Assembly (NCBI GenBank): GCA_022180725.1
Contig: BQMO01000004.1
Location: forward strand, 1 to 64,000
Direction of reading: 5' to 3'
Length of the DNA stretch: 64,000 nt
Source of the DNA: Phycisphaerae bacterium
GTDB lineage: Bacteria; Planctomycetota; Phycisphaerae; Phycisphaerales; UBA1924
Shown here: positions 8,146 to 15,827 of the stretch, in pieces
How the letters are laid out: each line of letters begins with the position of its first letter
Numbering within the stretch: the stretch's first letter is position 1
Made by a program: the position numbers and the translations under genes
Notes under the pieces: generated by a model
Seen by the model: the letters and a program-made list of their open reading frames with translations, nothing else
Databases searched by the model: none
Told to the model about the DNA's origin: nothing

Positions 8146-9270
8146 ATGGTTCGGTCTGTATCAATCTGTGTGCTTGCCGTTGCCCTGGCGGGGTGTTCGG
8201 GCGGTCCGCCGCCCGCAACCCGCACGACACCCGACGCGCCGAACACGGGGCTGGACGCCCTGGCCGGGGGGGCGACGCCGGACCTGGGGCTGAAGAGCGG
8301 TTCGGGGTCCATGACCCCGCCGAACGCGGATACGTCGATCCTGGCGGCGCAGGCGGCGCTTGATCTGGAGGCGTACTTCGCCGCGCGCGAGAAGTCGCAG
8401 CCTGAAACGCGGGCAGCCGCGCCGAGCGTTGCGGAGGCATCGCCGGCGGTGCTCGACGCGGCGGCAAAGGCGTGGGACACACCCACACCGGTCCCGACGC
8501 CGGTCTCGGCGAGTCCGACGGTCACGCCGAGCACGACGGCCCCGGGGTTCGTCGACGCGGACCCGGTGGCGGCGATGGCGCGGCGGATGGCGGCGTTGCT
8601 GCTCGAGCCCGAGGCGGGGCGGATTCCCGACGCGGTGGCGCTGGCGGCGGTGGAGTCGCTGAGGCCGGGCGTGCTGGCGGACCTGGAGTTGCCGGGCAAC
8701 GCGCTGCACGGTCGGCTGGAGCCGGGCGAGCGGGCGGCGCTGCTGGCGGCGCGCGACCGCGTGCTGGCGCATCCCTCGGCCGCGAACGAGGCGCTGGTGA
8801 AGAGCCTGTCGAAGATCGCCCCGGCGGCGTCGGTGCGGATCGCGCGGGGCGTGCTGTGCACGCGCGTGCTGGGGTTCGGGCGGTACGAGCCGTTCGAGAC
8901 GGACCGGTTCGTCGCCGGCCGGGCGCTGCGGGTCATCGTGTACACGGAGTTGGAGCACTTCGCGTCCCGGGCGGCGGTGGCGGGCGACCCGGCCCAGCCG
9001 GGCGTGCCTTTGGGCGAGCAGTACACGGTGGACCTGACGCAGTCGCTGTCGCTGTACCACGACCCCAGCGGGCTGCTGGCGTGGCACAAGCCGGCGCAGA
9101 AGGTGGTGGAGACGACGCGCGGCAGGCGTCGCGATTTCTACCTGATCCACACCGTGGAACTCCCCGCGTCGCTCACGATCGGGAAGTACATGCTGAAGGC
9201 GACGGTGACGGACAAGACCACCGGCGCGAGCGACGAGGTGAACATTCCGATCAACATCGTGGCAAGGTAG
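8146..9270 (+). CDS. Lipoprotein of unknown function
   Basis: A 374-residue protein with a lipoprotein signal (VSICVLAVALAGCSGG, lipobox LAGC) and a start supported by AGGAGG 5 nt upstream of the ATG at 8146. Residues about 20-140 are low-complexity, rich in Pro, Thr, Ala and Ser, and are probably a disordered spacer from the membrane. The C-terminal half is compact: VLGFGRYEPF, ALRVIVYTELEHFASR and a final ASLTIGKYMLKATVTDKTTG that reads like a beta-rich domain. No enzyme motif is recognised. It probably sits on the periplasmic face of the envelope. Confidence 0.75.
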   Translation: MVRSVSICVLAVALAGCSGGPPPATRTTPDAPNTGLDALAGGATPDLGLKSGSGSMTPPNADTSILAAQAALDLEAYFAAREKSQPETRAAAPSVAEASPAVLDAAAKAWDTPTPVPTPVSASPTVTPSTTAPGFVDADPVAAMARRMAALLLEPEAGRIPDAVALAAVESLRPGVLADLELPGNALHGRLEPGERAALLAARDRVLAHPSAANEALVKSLSKIAPAASVRIARGVLCTRVLGFGRYEPFETDRFVAGRALRVIVYTELEHFASRAAVAGDPAQPGVPLGEQYTVDLTQSLSLYHDPSGLLAWHKPAQKVVETTRGRRRDFYLIHTVELPASLTIGKYMLKATVTDKTTGASDEVNIPINIVAR

Positions 9271-9609
9271 GACGCTGGTGATTCTGCCAAAGCGGCAGAC
9301 GCGGGCATGCCGCCCTCGCCCGTGCGGATGCGGGATGAGGTGGGGCGATCGCACGGGCACATGGCGTGCCGGGCTCAATGGCACACCACTCGCTGCCGAT
9401 ACCCCACGTGGCGGACGGGATCGTGGCGTACCCTGCGCACGGCGGGGTGGGGCGATCAGAAGGCCGCCCGGAGCGCAACCCATGCCGGGAACACCGGTTG
9501 GGGGAGCGGGACGAGGGACGTTGCAGGGTTGGGCGAACCAAGGCCCCCCCCGGTGACGAATGGATTATGGGGCCGGGCGCGAAAAGAACCCGGTCCAGAA
9601 AGGCGTGCC
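9271..9609. other. Intergenic region upstream of clpC
   Basis: No coding sequence is supported. A TCTGCC-AAAGC-GGCAGA hairpin (9283-9299) follows the lipoprotein gene but lacks a T run. A TACCCT box at 9427-9432 could serve as a -10 with a long leader for clpC. No CIRCE-type heat-shock operator is seen. Confidence 0.5.
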
Positions 9610-12219
9610 ATGTTCGAACGATTCACGGATCGCGCCCGCAAAGTGATGGCCCTGGCCAACCAGGAGGCCCAGCGCCTGAACCACGAGTACATCGGGACCG
9701 AGCACATCCTGCTGGGGCTGGTGAAGGAAGGGTCGGGCGTCGGCGCGAACGTGCTGCGGAACCTGGACGTGGACCTTCGGCGTGTTCGGCTGGAGGTGGA
9801 GAAACTGGTCAAGGCCGGGCCCGAGATGGTGACGATGGGGAAGCTCCCCCAGACGCCCCGGGCCAAGAAGGTGATCGAGTACGCGATCGAAGAGGCGCGG
9901 AACCTGAACCACAACTACGTGGGGACGGAGCACCTGCTGCTGGGGCTGCTGCGCGAGCACGACGGGGTGGCGGCGCAGGTACTGATCAACCTGGGGCTGA
10001 AACTCGAGGACGTGCGCGAGGAAGTGCTGAACCTGCTGGGGGCCGGGGGCGAGCAGGGCGAGGGTGCGAGCGGCGGGGGCGAGCCGAGCGGGGGCGCGGC
10101 GGGCGAGCAGCGCGCCGGGCCGAGCCGTGGGGGGGGCGAGGGGGCCGCGGGCCCCAAGGGCAAGAGCAAGACGCCCGCGCTGGATTCGTTCGGGCGTGAT
10201 CTGACGGAACTGGCGAAAGAAGGGACGCTGGACCCGGTGATCGGGCGGCAGACGGAGATCGAGCGCGTGGTGCAGGTGCTGTGCCGCCGCACGAAGAACA
10301 ACCCGGTGCTGCTGGGCGAGGCGGGCGTGGGCAAGACGGCGATCGTGGAGGGGCTGGCGCAGCGGATCATCGCGGGGGACGTGCCCGAGATCCTGTGCGA
10401 GAAGCGGCTGGTGGTGCTCGACCTGGCGATGATGGTCGCGGGGACGAAGTACCGCGGGCAGTTCGAGGAGCGGATCAAGGCGGTGATGAACGAGGTTCGT
10501 CGGGCGAAGAACGTGATGCTGTTCATCGACGAACTGCACACGCTGGTGGGGGCGGGCGGGGCCGAGGGGGCCATCGACGCCAGCAACGTGCTCAAGCCCG
10601 CGCTGGCCCGCGGGGAGATCCAGTGCATCGGGGCGACGACGTTCGACGAGTACCGCAAGTACATCGAGAAGGACGCGGCGTTGGCGCGGCGCTTCCAGGC
10701 CATCACGGTGGACCCGCCCAGCAACGAGCAGACCATCGAGATCCTCAAGGGGCTGCGGGACAAGTACGAGCAGCACCACCGGGTGCGGATCACGGACGGG
10801 GCGCTGCGGACGGCGGTGGAACTGTCGGGGCGGTACATCACGGGGCGCGTGCAGCCGGACAAGAGCATCGACGTGATCGACGAGGCCGGGGCGCGGGTGC
10901 GGATCAAGAGCATGAGCAAGCCCCCGAACCTGGCGGACCTGGAAGCGGAGATCGAGAAACTCGCCGTGGAGAAGGACGAGGCGGTGAAGTCGGCGGACTA
11001 CGAGAAGGCGGCGGAACTGCGCGACAAGGCCGAGCAACTCCGCCGGAAGAAGGAAGAGGCGCAGCGCGAATGGCGCAGCAAGGCGCAGGAGACCGAGGGC
11101 GTGGTGGATGAAGAGGTGGTGGCCGAGGTCGTCGCGAAGATGACCGGGGTGCCGCTGAAGCGACTGGAGAAGGACGAGGCGGCGCGGCTGCTCAAACTCG
11201 AGGAAGAGCTGCACAAGAAGGTGATCAGCCAGGACGAGGCGATCAAGGCGATCGCCAAGGCCATCCGCCGGGCGCGGGCCGGGCTGAAGGACCCCAAGCG
11301 CCCGATGGGCTCGTTCATCTTCGTGGGACCTTCGGGCGTGGGCAAGACGCTGCTGAGCAAGGCGCTGGCGGAGTTCATGTTCGGCGACGAGGAGGCGCTC
11401 CTGCACCTGGACATGAGCGAGTACATGGAGAAGCACAACGTGTCACGGCTGGTGGGCGCGCCCCCGGGCTACGTGGGCTACGAGGAAGGCGGGCAACTCA
11501 CCGAGCGCATCCGCCGCCGGCCGTACGCGGTGGTGCTGCTCGATGAGGTGGAAAAGGCCCACCCGGACGTGTTCAACATGCTGCTGCAGATCATGGAAGA
11601 GGGGCGGCTGACGGATTCGTTCGGGCGCAACGTGGACTTCCGCAACACGATCCTGATCATGACGAGCAACCTAGGCTCGGAGATCATCAAGGGCGGGGCG
11701 GGGTTCGGGTTCGGCAAGCGCACCGAGGCGACGGACTACGACAACATCAAGACCGTCCTGCTGAAGGAGATCGAGCGGTTCTTCCGCCCCGAGTTCATCA
11801 ACCGACTCGACGACATCATCGTGTTCCGCCCGCTCACCAAGGCGGACATCACGAACATCGTGGACTACGAGGTGGCCAAGCTGGGCAAGCGGCTCGTGCA
11901 GCAGGGGTACGCCATCGAGCTGGACCAGGCGGCCAAGGACTTCCTGATCGAGCGCGGGTACAACCCCGAGTTCGGCGCGCGGCCCCTGCGCCGGAGCATC
12001 GGGCAGTTCATCGAGGACCCGCTCAGCGAGATGCTGCTGTCGGGGACGTTCGAGGCCCCGTGCATGATCAAGGTGACGCGGCGGAACGGGCCCGACGGAA
12101 AGCCCGAGGACCACCTCTTCTTCGACAGCGCGCCGGCCCCTGAAGGATTGTTCAAACCCGGGCACAACGATAAGGATCGACCGTCAACGCAGCAGCCCAA
12201 GGCCGGCGCGTCGACCTGA
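9610..12219 (+). CDS. clpC: ATP-dependent Clp protease ATP-binding subunit ClpC
   Basis: An 869-residue HSP100 unfoldase that feeds substrates to ClpP. In order: two Clp-N repeats (about 1-145; [24 protein letters not shown] and a second copy), a Gly/Ser linker (about 145-185), AAA domain 1 with Walker A GEAGVGKT near 237-244, a ClpC-type middle region with a UVR motif ([15 protein letters not shown], about 450-475), AAA domain 2 with Walker A GPSGVGKT near 573-580, then the D2-small domain. The UVR motif and length mark ClpC rather than ClpA or ClpB. The ATG at 9610 is chosen because [12 protein letters not shown] is the family N-terminus. No clpP is in the window; a ClpS adaptor gene lies at 45.1 kb. 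A terminator follows. Confidence 0.96.
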   Translation: MFERFTDRARKVMALANQEAQRLNHEYIGTEHILLGLVKEGSGVGANVLRNLDVDLRRVRLEVEKLVKAGPEMVTMGKLPQTPRAKKVIEYAIEEARNLNHNYVGTEHLLLGLLREHDGVAAQVLINLGLKLEDVREEVLNLLGAGGEQGEGASGGGEPSGGAAGEQRAGPSRGGGEGAAGPKGKSKTPALDSFGRDLTELAKEGTLDPVIGRQTEIERVVQVLCRRTKNNPVLLGEAGVGKTAIVEGLAQRIIAGDVPEILCEKRLVVLDLAMMVAGTKYRGQFEERIKAVMNEVRRAKNVMLFIDELHTLVGAGGAEGAIDASNVLKPALARGEIQCIGATTFDEYRKYIEKDAALARRFQAITVDPPSNEQTIEILKGLRDKYEQHHRVRITDGALRTAVELSGRYITGRVQPDKSIDVIDEAGARVRIKSMSKPPNLADLEAEIEKLAVEKDEAVKSADYEKAAELRDKAEQLRRKKEEAQREWRSKAQETEGVVDEEVVAEVVAKMTGVPLKRLEKDEAARLLKLEEELHKKVISQDEAIKAIAKAIRRARAGLKDPKRPMGSFIFVGPSGVGKTLLSKALAEFMFGDEEALLHLDMSEYMEKHNVSRLVGAPPGYVGYEEGGQLTERIRRRPYAVVLLDEVEKAHPDVFNMLLQIMEEGRLTDSFGRNVDFRNTILIMTSNLGSEIIKGGAGFGFGKRTEATDYDNIKTVLLKEIERFFRPEFINRLDDIIVFRPLTKADITNIVDYEVAKLGKRLVQQGYAIELDQAAKDFLIERGYNPEFGARPLRRSIGQFIEDPLSEMLLSGTFEAPCMIKVTRRNGPDGKPEDHLFFDSAPAPEGLFKPGHNDKDRPSTQQPKAGAST

Positions 12220-12240
12220 ACCGATTTCCGCGCACGTTCA

Positions 12241-12274
12241 CGCCCGGCGGGATTGCCCGTCGGGCGTTTTCTTT
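12241..12274 (+). terminator. Rho-independent terminator after clpC
   Basis: An 11-bp stem CGCCCGGCGGG / CCCGTCGGGCG with one G-T pair and loop ATTG, followed by TTTTCTTT. Confidence 0.88.
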
Positions 12275-12317
12275 CCCGGGTCGCGGGCGTCACGCTGGCG
12301 GCGAATGATCCGGGAGG

Positions 12318-14045
12318 ATGGACCGGCACACCGCGCTGTTGGCCGAAGCCCAAACCCTCGCCGAGGCGGGTCGGTTCGACGACGCGCTGGCGCGGCTGAC
12401 GCGTGTGCTGCGGAGCGAGCCGAACCACCCCGGCGCGCTCGCGGGCGCGGCGATGACCTATCAGGCCAAGGGCGATCTCGTGCGGGCGGCATACCACGCG
12501 CGGCGGGCGCTGGCGGTGGAGGACGTTCCACGCATGCGGCTGCTCGTGGCGAGGGTGCTGGAGCACGCGGGGGATTTGGCCGAGGCCCGCCGCGTGCTCG
12601 CGCCGCTGGTCGAAGGCCCGGGGGCGGTGCCCCCGGCGTGCTTCCGCGACGCGGCGATGCAGTGCGCGCTGGGGCAGGCCGACGAGGCCGCCCGGCGGAC
12701 GCGCGCGTGGATGGACCGCTGGCCCGGCGAGGCGCCGATGGTGCAGGCGCACGTGAAGGCGTTGACGCGATTGGGCGACGCGCGGGCGGTGGTCGCCGCG
12801 CTGCGCGAGGGCGTGGCGCGGTTTCCCGCGAATCGGTCATTCCGGGAGTGGCTGGCGAGCGCGGCGAACTACGTCGATGACCTCGACGAGGCGGCGGTGG
12901 TGGACCTGGCGCGCGAGCACGCCGCGCTGCTGCCCGCGCCGGGGCCGACCCCGCCGCGGCGGGCGTCCGACGGCCTGATCCGCGTGGGGTTCGTCTCGCC
13001 CGATTTTCGGACGCACGCCGTGGCGTACTTTCTCGCGCCGCTGCTGCGACACCTCGACCCCGACGCGGTGCGGACATTCTGCTACGACACGGGCGACGCG
13101 CCCGACGCGACGACGGCCTCGCTGCGGGCGATGGCGGGGTCGTGGCGAGATTGTCGCGGGCTGCGCGACGACAGCATCGCGTCGCTGGTGCGGAGCGACG
13201 GGATTGATGTGCTGGTGGACCTGGCGGGGCTGACGCTGGGGTGTACGCCCGGGGTGTTCGCCCGACGGGCCGCCCCGTTTCAGGTGAGTTATCTCGGGTA
13301 CGCGAACACAACGGCCATACCGGCGATGGACGCGCGGATTGTTGATTCGCACACGGACCCGCCCGTGGCGGCGTGGCGGGGAACGGAGCGGATTGTTCGG
13401 CTGGACCCGTGCTTCCTGTGCTACCAGCCGCCGGGTGATCTGCCCGACGTGACGCCGCGACCGGACGGGCCGGTTGTGTTCGGGTCGTTCAACGCGCTGC
13501 TGAAGGTGACGCCGCGCACCGTGGACCTGTGGTCGCGTGTGATGGCGGGTGTTCCCGGATCGAGGCTGATCGTGAAGGCGTGGGGGTTGGAATGTGAGGC
13601 GACGCGGCGACGGCTGGACGGCCTGTTCACCGACCGGGGAGTTGCAGAATCCCGCCTCGAGTTTCTGCACTTCTCGCGGACACGTGCCGAGCACCTGGCC
13701 ACGTACCACCGCGTGGACATCGCGCTCGACACGTTCCCCTACCACGGCACGACGACGACGTGCGAGGCGCTCTCCATGGGCGTGCCGGTGGTGTCGCGCG
13801 TCGGCGAGGTCCATCGGGCGCGCGTGGGGCTGTCGATCCTCTCGGCGGTGGGGCTGGCGGACCTGGCGGCCACGACCGACGAGGCGTTCGTCGAGACGGC
13901 GGTGGGGCTGGCGAACGACCCGGCCCGAAGGGCGGCGTGGCGGTCGGCGGGGCCGGAGGGGCTGCGGGCGCGCCTGGTGGCCTCGCCGCTCGGGGATGGG
14001 CCGGGGTATGCCCAGCGGTTCAAGGCGTTGTTGGAGGCGCTGTAG
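12318..14045 (+). CDS. TPR / O-GlcNAc transferase-like (SPINDLY-type) glycosyltransferase, paralog A
   Basis: A 575-residue protein. Residues about 1-190 are TPR-like helical repeats (AGRFDDALARLTRVLRSEPNHPGALAGAA). From about 210 on is a GT41-family catalytic region: IRVGFVSPDFRTHAVAYFLAPLL, then GIDVLVDLAGLT, VSYLGYANTT, FGSFNALLKVTP and DIALDTFPYHGTTTTCEALSMGVP, as in bacterial O-linked GlcNAc transferase homologs. The likely donor is a UDP-sugar and the likely acceptor is protein Ser/Thr; both are family inferences. GGGAGG abuts the ATG directly, which is unusually close. The stop is 33 nt before the ATG of a second copy, and the last third is nearly identical in DNA to that copy. Confidence 0.85.
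   Translation: MDRHTALLAEAQTLAEAGRFDDALARLTRVLRSEPNHPGALAGAAMTYQAKGDLVRAAYHARRALAVEDVPRMRLLVARVLEHAGDLAEARRVLAPLVEGPGAVPPACFRDAAMQCALGQADEAARRTRAWMDRWPGEAPMVQAHVKALTRLGDARAVVAALREGVARFPANRSFREWLASAANYVDDLDEAAVVDLAREHAALLPAPGPTPPRRASDGLIRVGFVSPDFRTHAVAYFLAPLLRHLDPDAVRTFCYDTGDAPDATTASLRAMAGSWRDCRGLRDDSIASLVRSDGIDVLVDLAGLTLGCTPGVFARRAAPFQVSYLGYANTTAIPAMDARIVDSHTDPPVAAWRGTERIVRLDPCFLCYQPPGDLPDVTPRPDGPVVFGSFNALLKVTPRTVDLWSRVMAGVPGSRLIVKAWGLECEATRRRLDGLFTDRGVAESRLEFLHFSRTRAEHLATYHRVDIALDTFPYHGTTTTCEALSMGVPVVSRVGEVHRARVGLSILSAVGLADLAATTDEAFVETAVGLANDPARRAAWRSAGPEGLRARLVASPLGDGPGYAQRFKALLEAL
13689..14005 (+). repeat. Near-identical block shared with 15459-15775 (copy 1)
   Basis: 317 bp aligned without gaps at an offset of 1770 bp, with five mismatches. 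Flanking parts of the two genes are much more diverged. Confidence 0.9.
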
Positions 14046-14078
14046 TTGCTGGCCGGGCCTACGCTGGGCGGGCGCGTT

Positions 14079-15827
14079 ATGGCACGACACGATGAACTCA
14101 TGACGCAGGCGTTCGCGCACGCGAAAGCGGAGCGGTACGACGAGGCCCTGGCGTTGTGCCAGCGCGTGCTGCGCGACGCCCCGGGGCACTTGAGCGCACT
14201 GACCACCGCGGTCTCGTGCTACCACGCCAAGGGTGACCTGGTGCGGGCGACGCACTTTGCACGGCAGGCGCGGTTGGCGCACGATCGGCTTGAAACGCGC
14301 ATGGGGTTGGCGTTTCTGCTCGCGAAGGGTGGTGACCGGGAAAGCGCCCTGGAAGAACTCGGCCCGCTGCTCGACGGCCCGCGGGCGTCGTCGCTGGCGT
14401 GCTATCGCGCCGCCGGGCTGCTCTGCGACCTGGGGCGTGCCGACGAGGCCGCCACGCGATCGCACGCCTGGGCGAACCGCTGGCCGACGATCCCCAACCT
14501 CTGGCAAGCGCACGTGGATGCGCTGGCGCGGCTCGGCGACGTCCGGGCGCAGCTCGCGGCACTGCGCGAGGGCATAGGACGGTTTCGCGGCTATCGCCTG
14601 TTCCCCGAATGGCTGGCGAGCACGCTGCTCTACGCCGACAACGTGCCCGAGGACGAGGTGATCCGTGCGGCGCACGCCCAGGCGGGGTTGCTGCGGGACG
14701 TGCCCCCGGTGGTGGCATCGAACCCGCCTCGCGACGGGGTGCTCCGTGTCGGGCTGGTGTCGCCCGACTTGCGGGCGCACGCCGTGGCGTTCTTCATCCG
14801 CCCGTTTCTGGAGTATCACGATCGGGCGAGTACGCGGGTGTTTGTATACGACACGGGCGACGAAGCGGACGCGACCACCGCGACTCTGCGACCCCAGGCG
14901 CACGCCTGGCGATCATGTCATCGCCTGACGGATGCCCAGGTCGCGCAGGCGGTGCGGGACGATGGCGTGCACGTGCTGATCGATCTGGTGGGGCTGACAC
15001 GGGGGAGTCGCCCGGGCATTCTCGCGGCACGGCCAGCGCCGGTGCAGGCGACGTATCTGGGTTACGCGGGTATGACGTGTCTGCCGGGATATGACTATCG
15101 CGTGGTCGATTCGCGGACCGACCCGCCGGGGTCGGACACGCCCGGGGCCGAGAAACTCGTCAGGCTGGACCCGTGCTTCCTGTGCTACCGGCCCGCCGAC
15201 GATCTGCCCCCGCTCATGCCGCCCGCGGGAGCGGGGGCGCCCGTGACGTTTGGCTCGTTCAACGCGCTGCTGAAGGTCACGCCCACGACGGTGGCGCTCT
15301 GGTCGCGTGTGCTGTCACACGTGCCGGGGTCGCGGATGATCGTGAAGGCGTGGGGGCTGGAAACCCCCGCGGCGAAGGCGCGGCTGCGCGGGATGTTCGC
15401 GGCGCAGGGCATCGTCGCGGATCGGCTCGACCTGCTCGCGCTGGCACCCAGCCCGCGCGAGCACTTGGCCACGTACCACCGCGTGGACATCGCGCTCGAC
15501 ACGTTCCCCTACCACGGCACGACGACGACGTGCGAGGCGCTCTCCATGGGCGTGCCGGTGGTGTCGCGTGTCGGCGAGGTCCATCGGGCGCGCGTGGGGC
15601 TGTCGATCCTCTCGGCGGTGGGGCTGGCGGACCTGGCGGCCACGACCGACGAGGCGTTCGTCGAGACGGCGGTGGGGCTGGCGAACGACCCGGCCCGAAG
15701 GGCGGCGTGGCGGTCGGCGGGGCCGGAGGGGCTGCGGGCGCGGCTGGCGGCCTCACCGCTCGGGGATGGGCCGGGATTTGCGCGTCGGCTGGAGGCGCTG
15801 CTGCGGACGCTCATCGAGAAGGCGTGA
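14079..15827 (+). CDS. TPR / O-GlcNAc transferase-like (SPINDLY-type) glycosyltransferase, paralog B
   Basis: A 582-residue tandem paralog of the preceding gene with the same architecture: TPR-like N-terminal region (MTQAFAHAKAERYDEALALCQRVL), then the GT41-like catalytic part (LRVGLVSPDLRAHAVAFF, VHVLIDLVGLT, TYLGYAGMT, FGSFNALLKVTP). The ATG at 14079 is preferred over a TTG at 14046, which would directly abut the upstream stop codon. A TACGCT box lies 13 nt upstream. From DIALDTFPYHGT to the end the DNA is about 98% identical to paralog A, while the first two thirds have diverged strongly. The 3' end overlaps the convergent rhamnosidase gene by 17 bp. Confidence 0.85.
   Translation: MARHDELMTQAFAHAKAERYDEALALCQRVLRDAPGHLSALTTAVSCYHAKGDLVRATHFARQARLAHDRLETRMGLAFLLAKGGDRESALEELGPLLDGPRASSLACYRAAGLLCDLGRADEAATRSHAWANRWPTIPNLWQAHVDALARLGDVRAQLAALREGIGRFRGYRLFPEWLASTLLYADNVPEDEVIRAAHAQAGLLRDVPPVVASNPPRDGVLRVGLVSPDLRAHAVAFFIRPFLEYHDRASTRVFVYDTGDEADATTATLRPQAHAWRSCHRLTDAQVAQAVRDDGVHVLIDLVGLTRGSRPGILAARPAPVQATYLGYAGMTCLPGYDYRVVDSRTDPPGSDTPGAEKLVRLDPCFLCYRPADDLPPLMPPAGAGAPVTFGSFNALLKVTPTTVALWSRVLSHVPGSRMIVKAWGLETPAAKARLRGMFAAQGIVADRLDLLALAPSPREHLATYHRVDIALDTFPYHGTTTTCEALSMGVPVVSRVGEVHRARVGLSILSAVGLADLAATTDEAFVETAVGLANDPARRAAWRSAGPEGLRARLAASPLGDGPGFARRLEALLRTLIEKA
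15459..15775 (+). repeat. Near-identical block shared with 13689-14005 (copy 2)
   Basis: Second copy of the 317-bp block; mismatches cluster at the 3' end. Confidence 0.9.

Noticed and set aside
9271..9609. CIRCE or other heat-shock operator before clpC
   Set aside because: No TTAGCACTC-N9-GAGTGCTAA-like inverted repeat is present.
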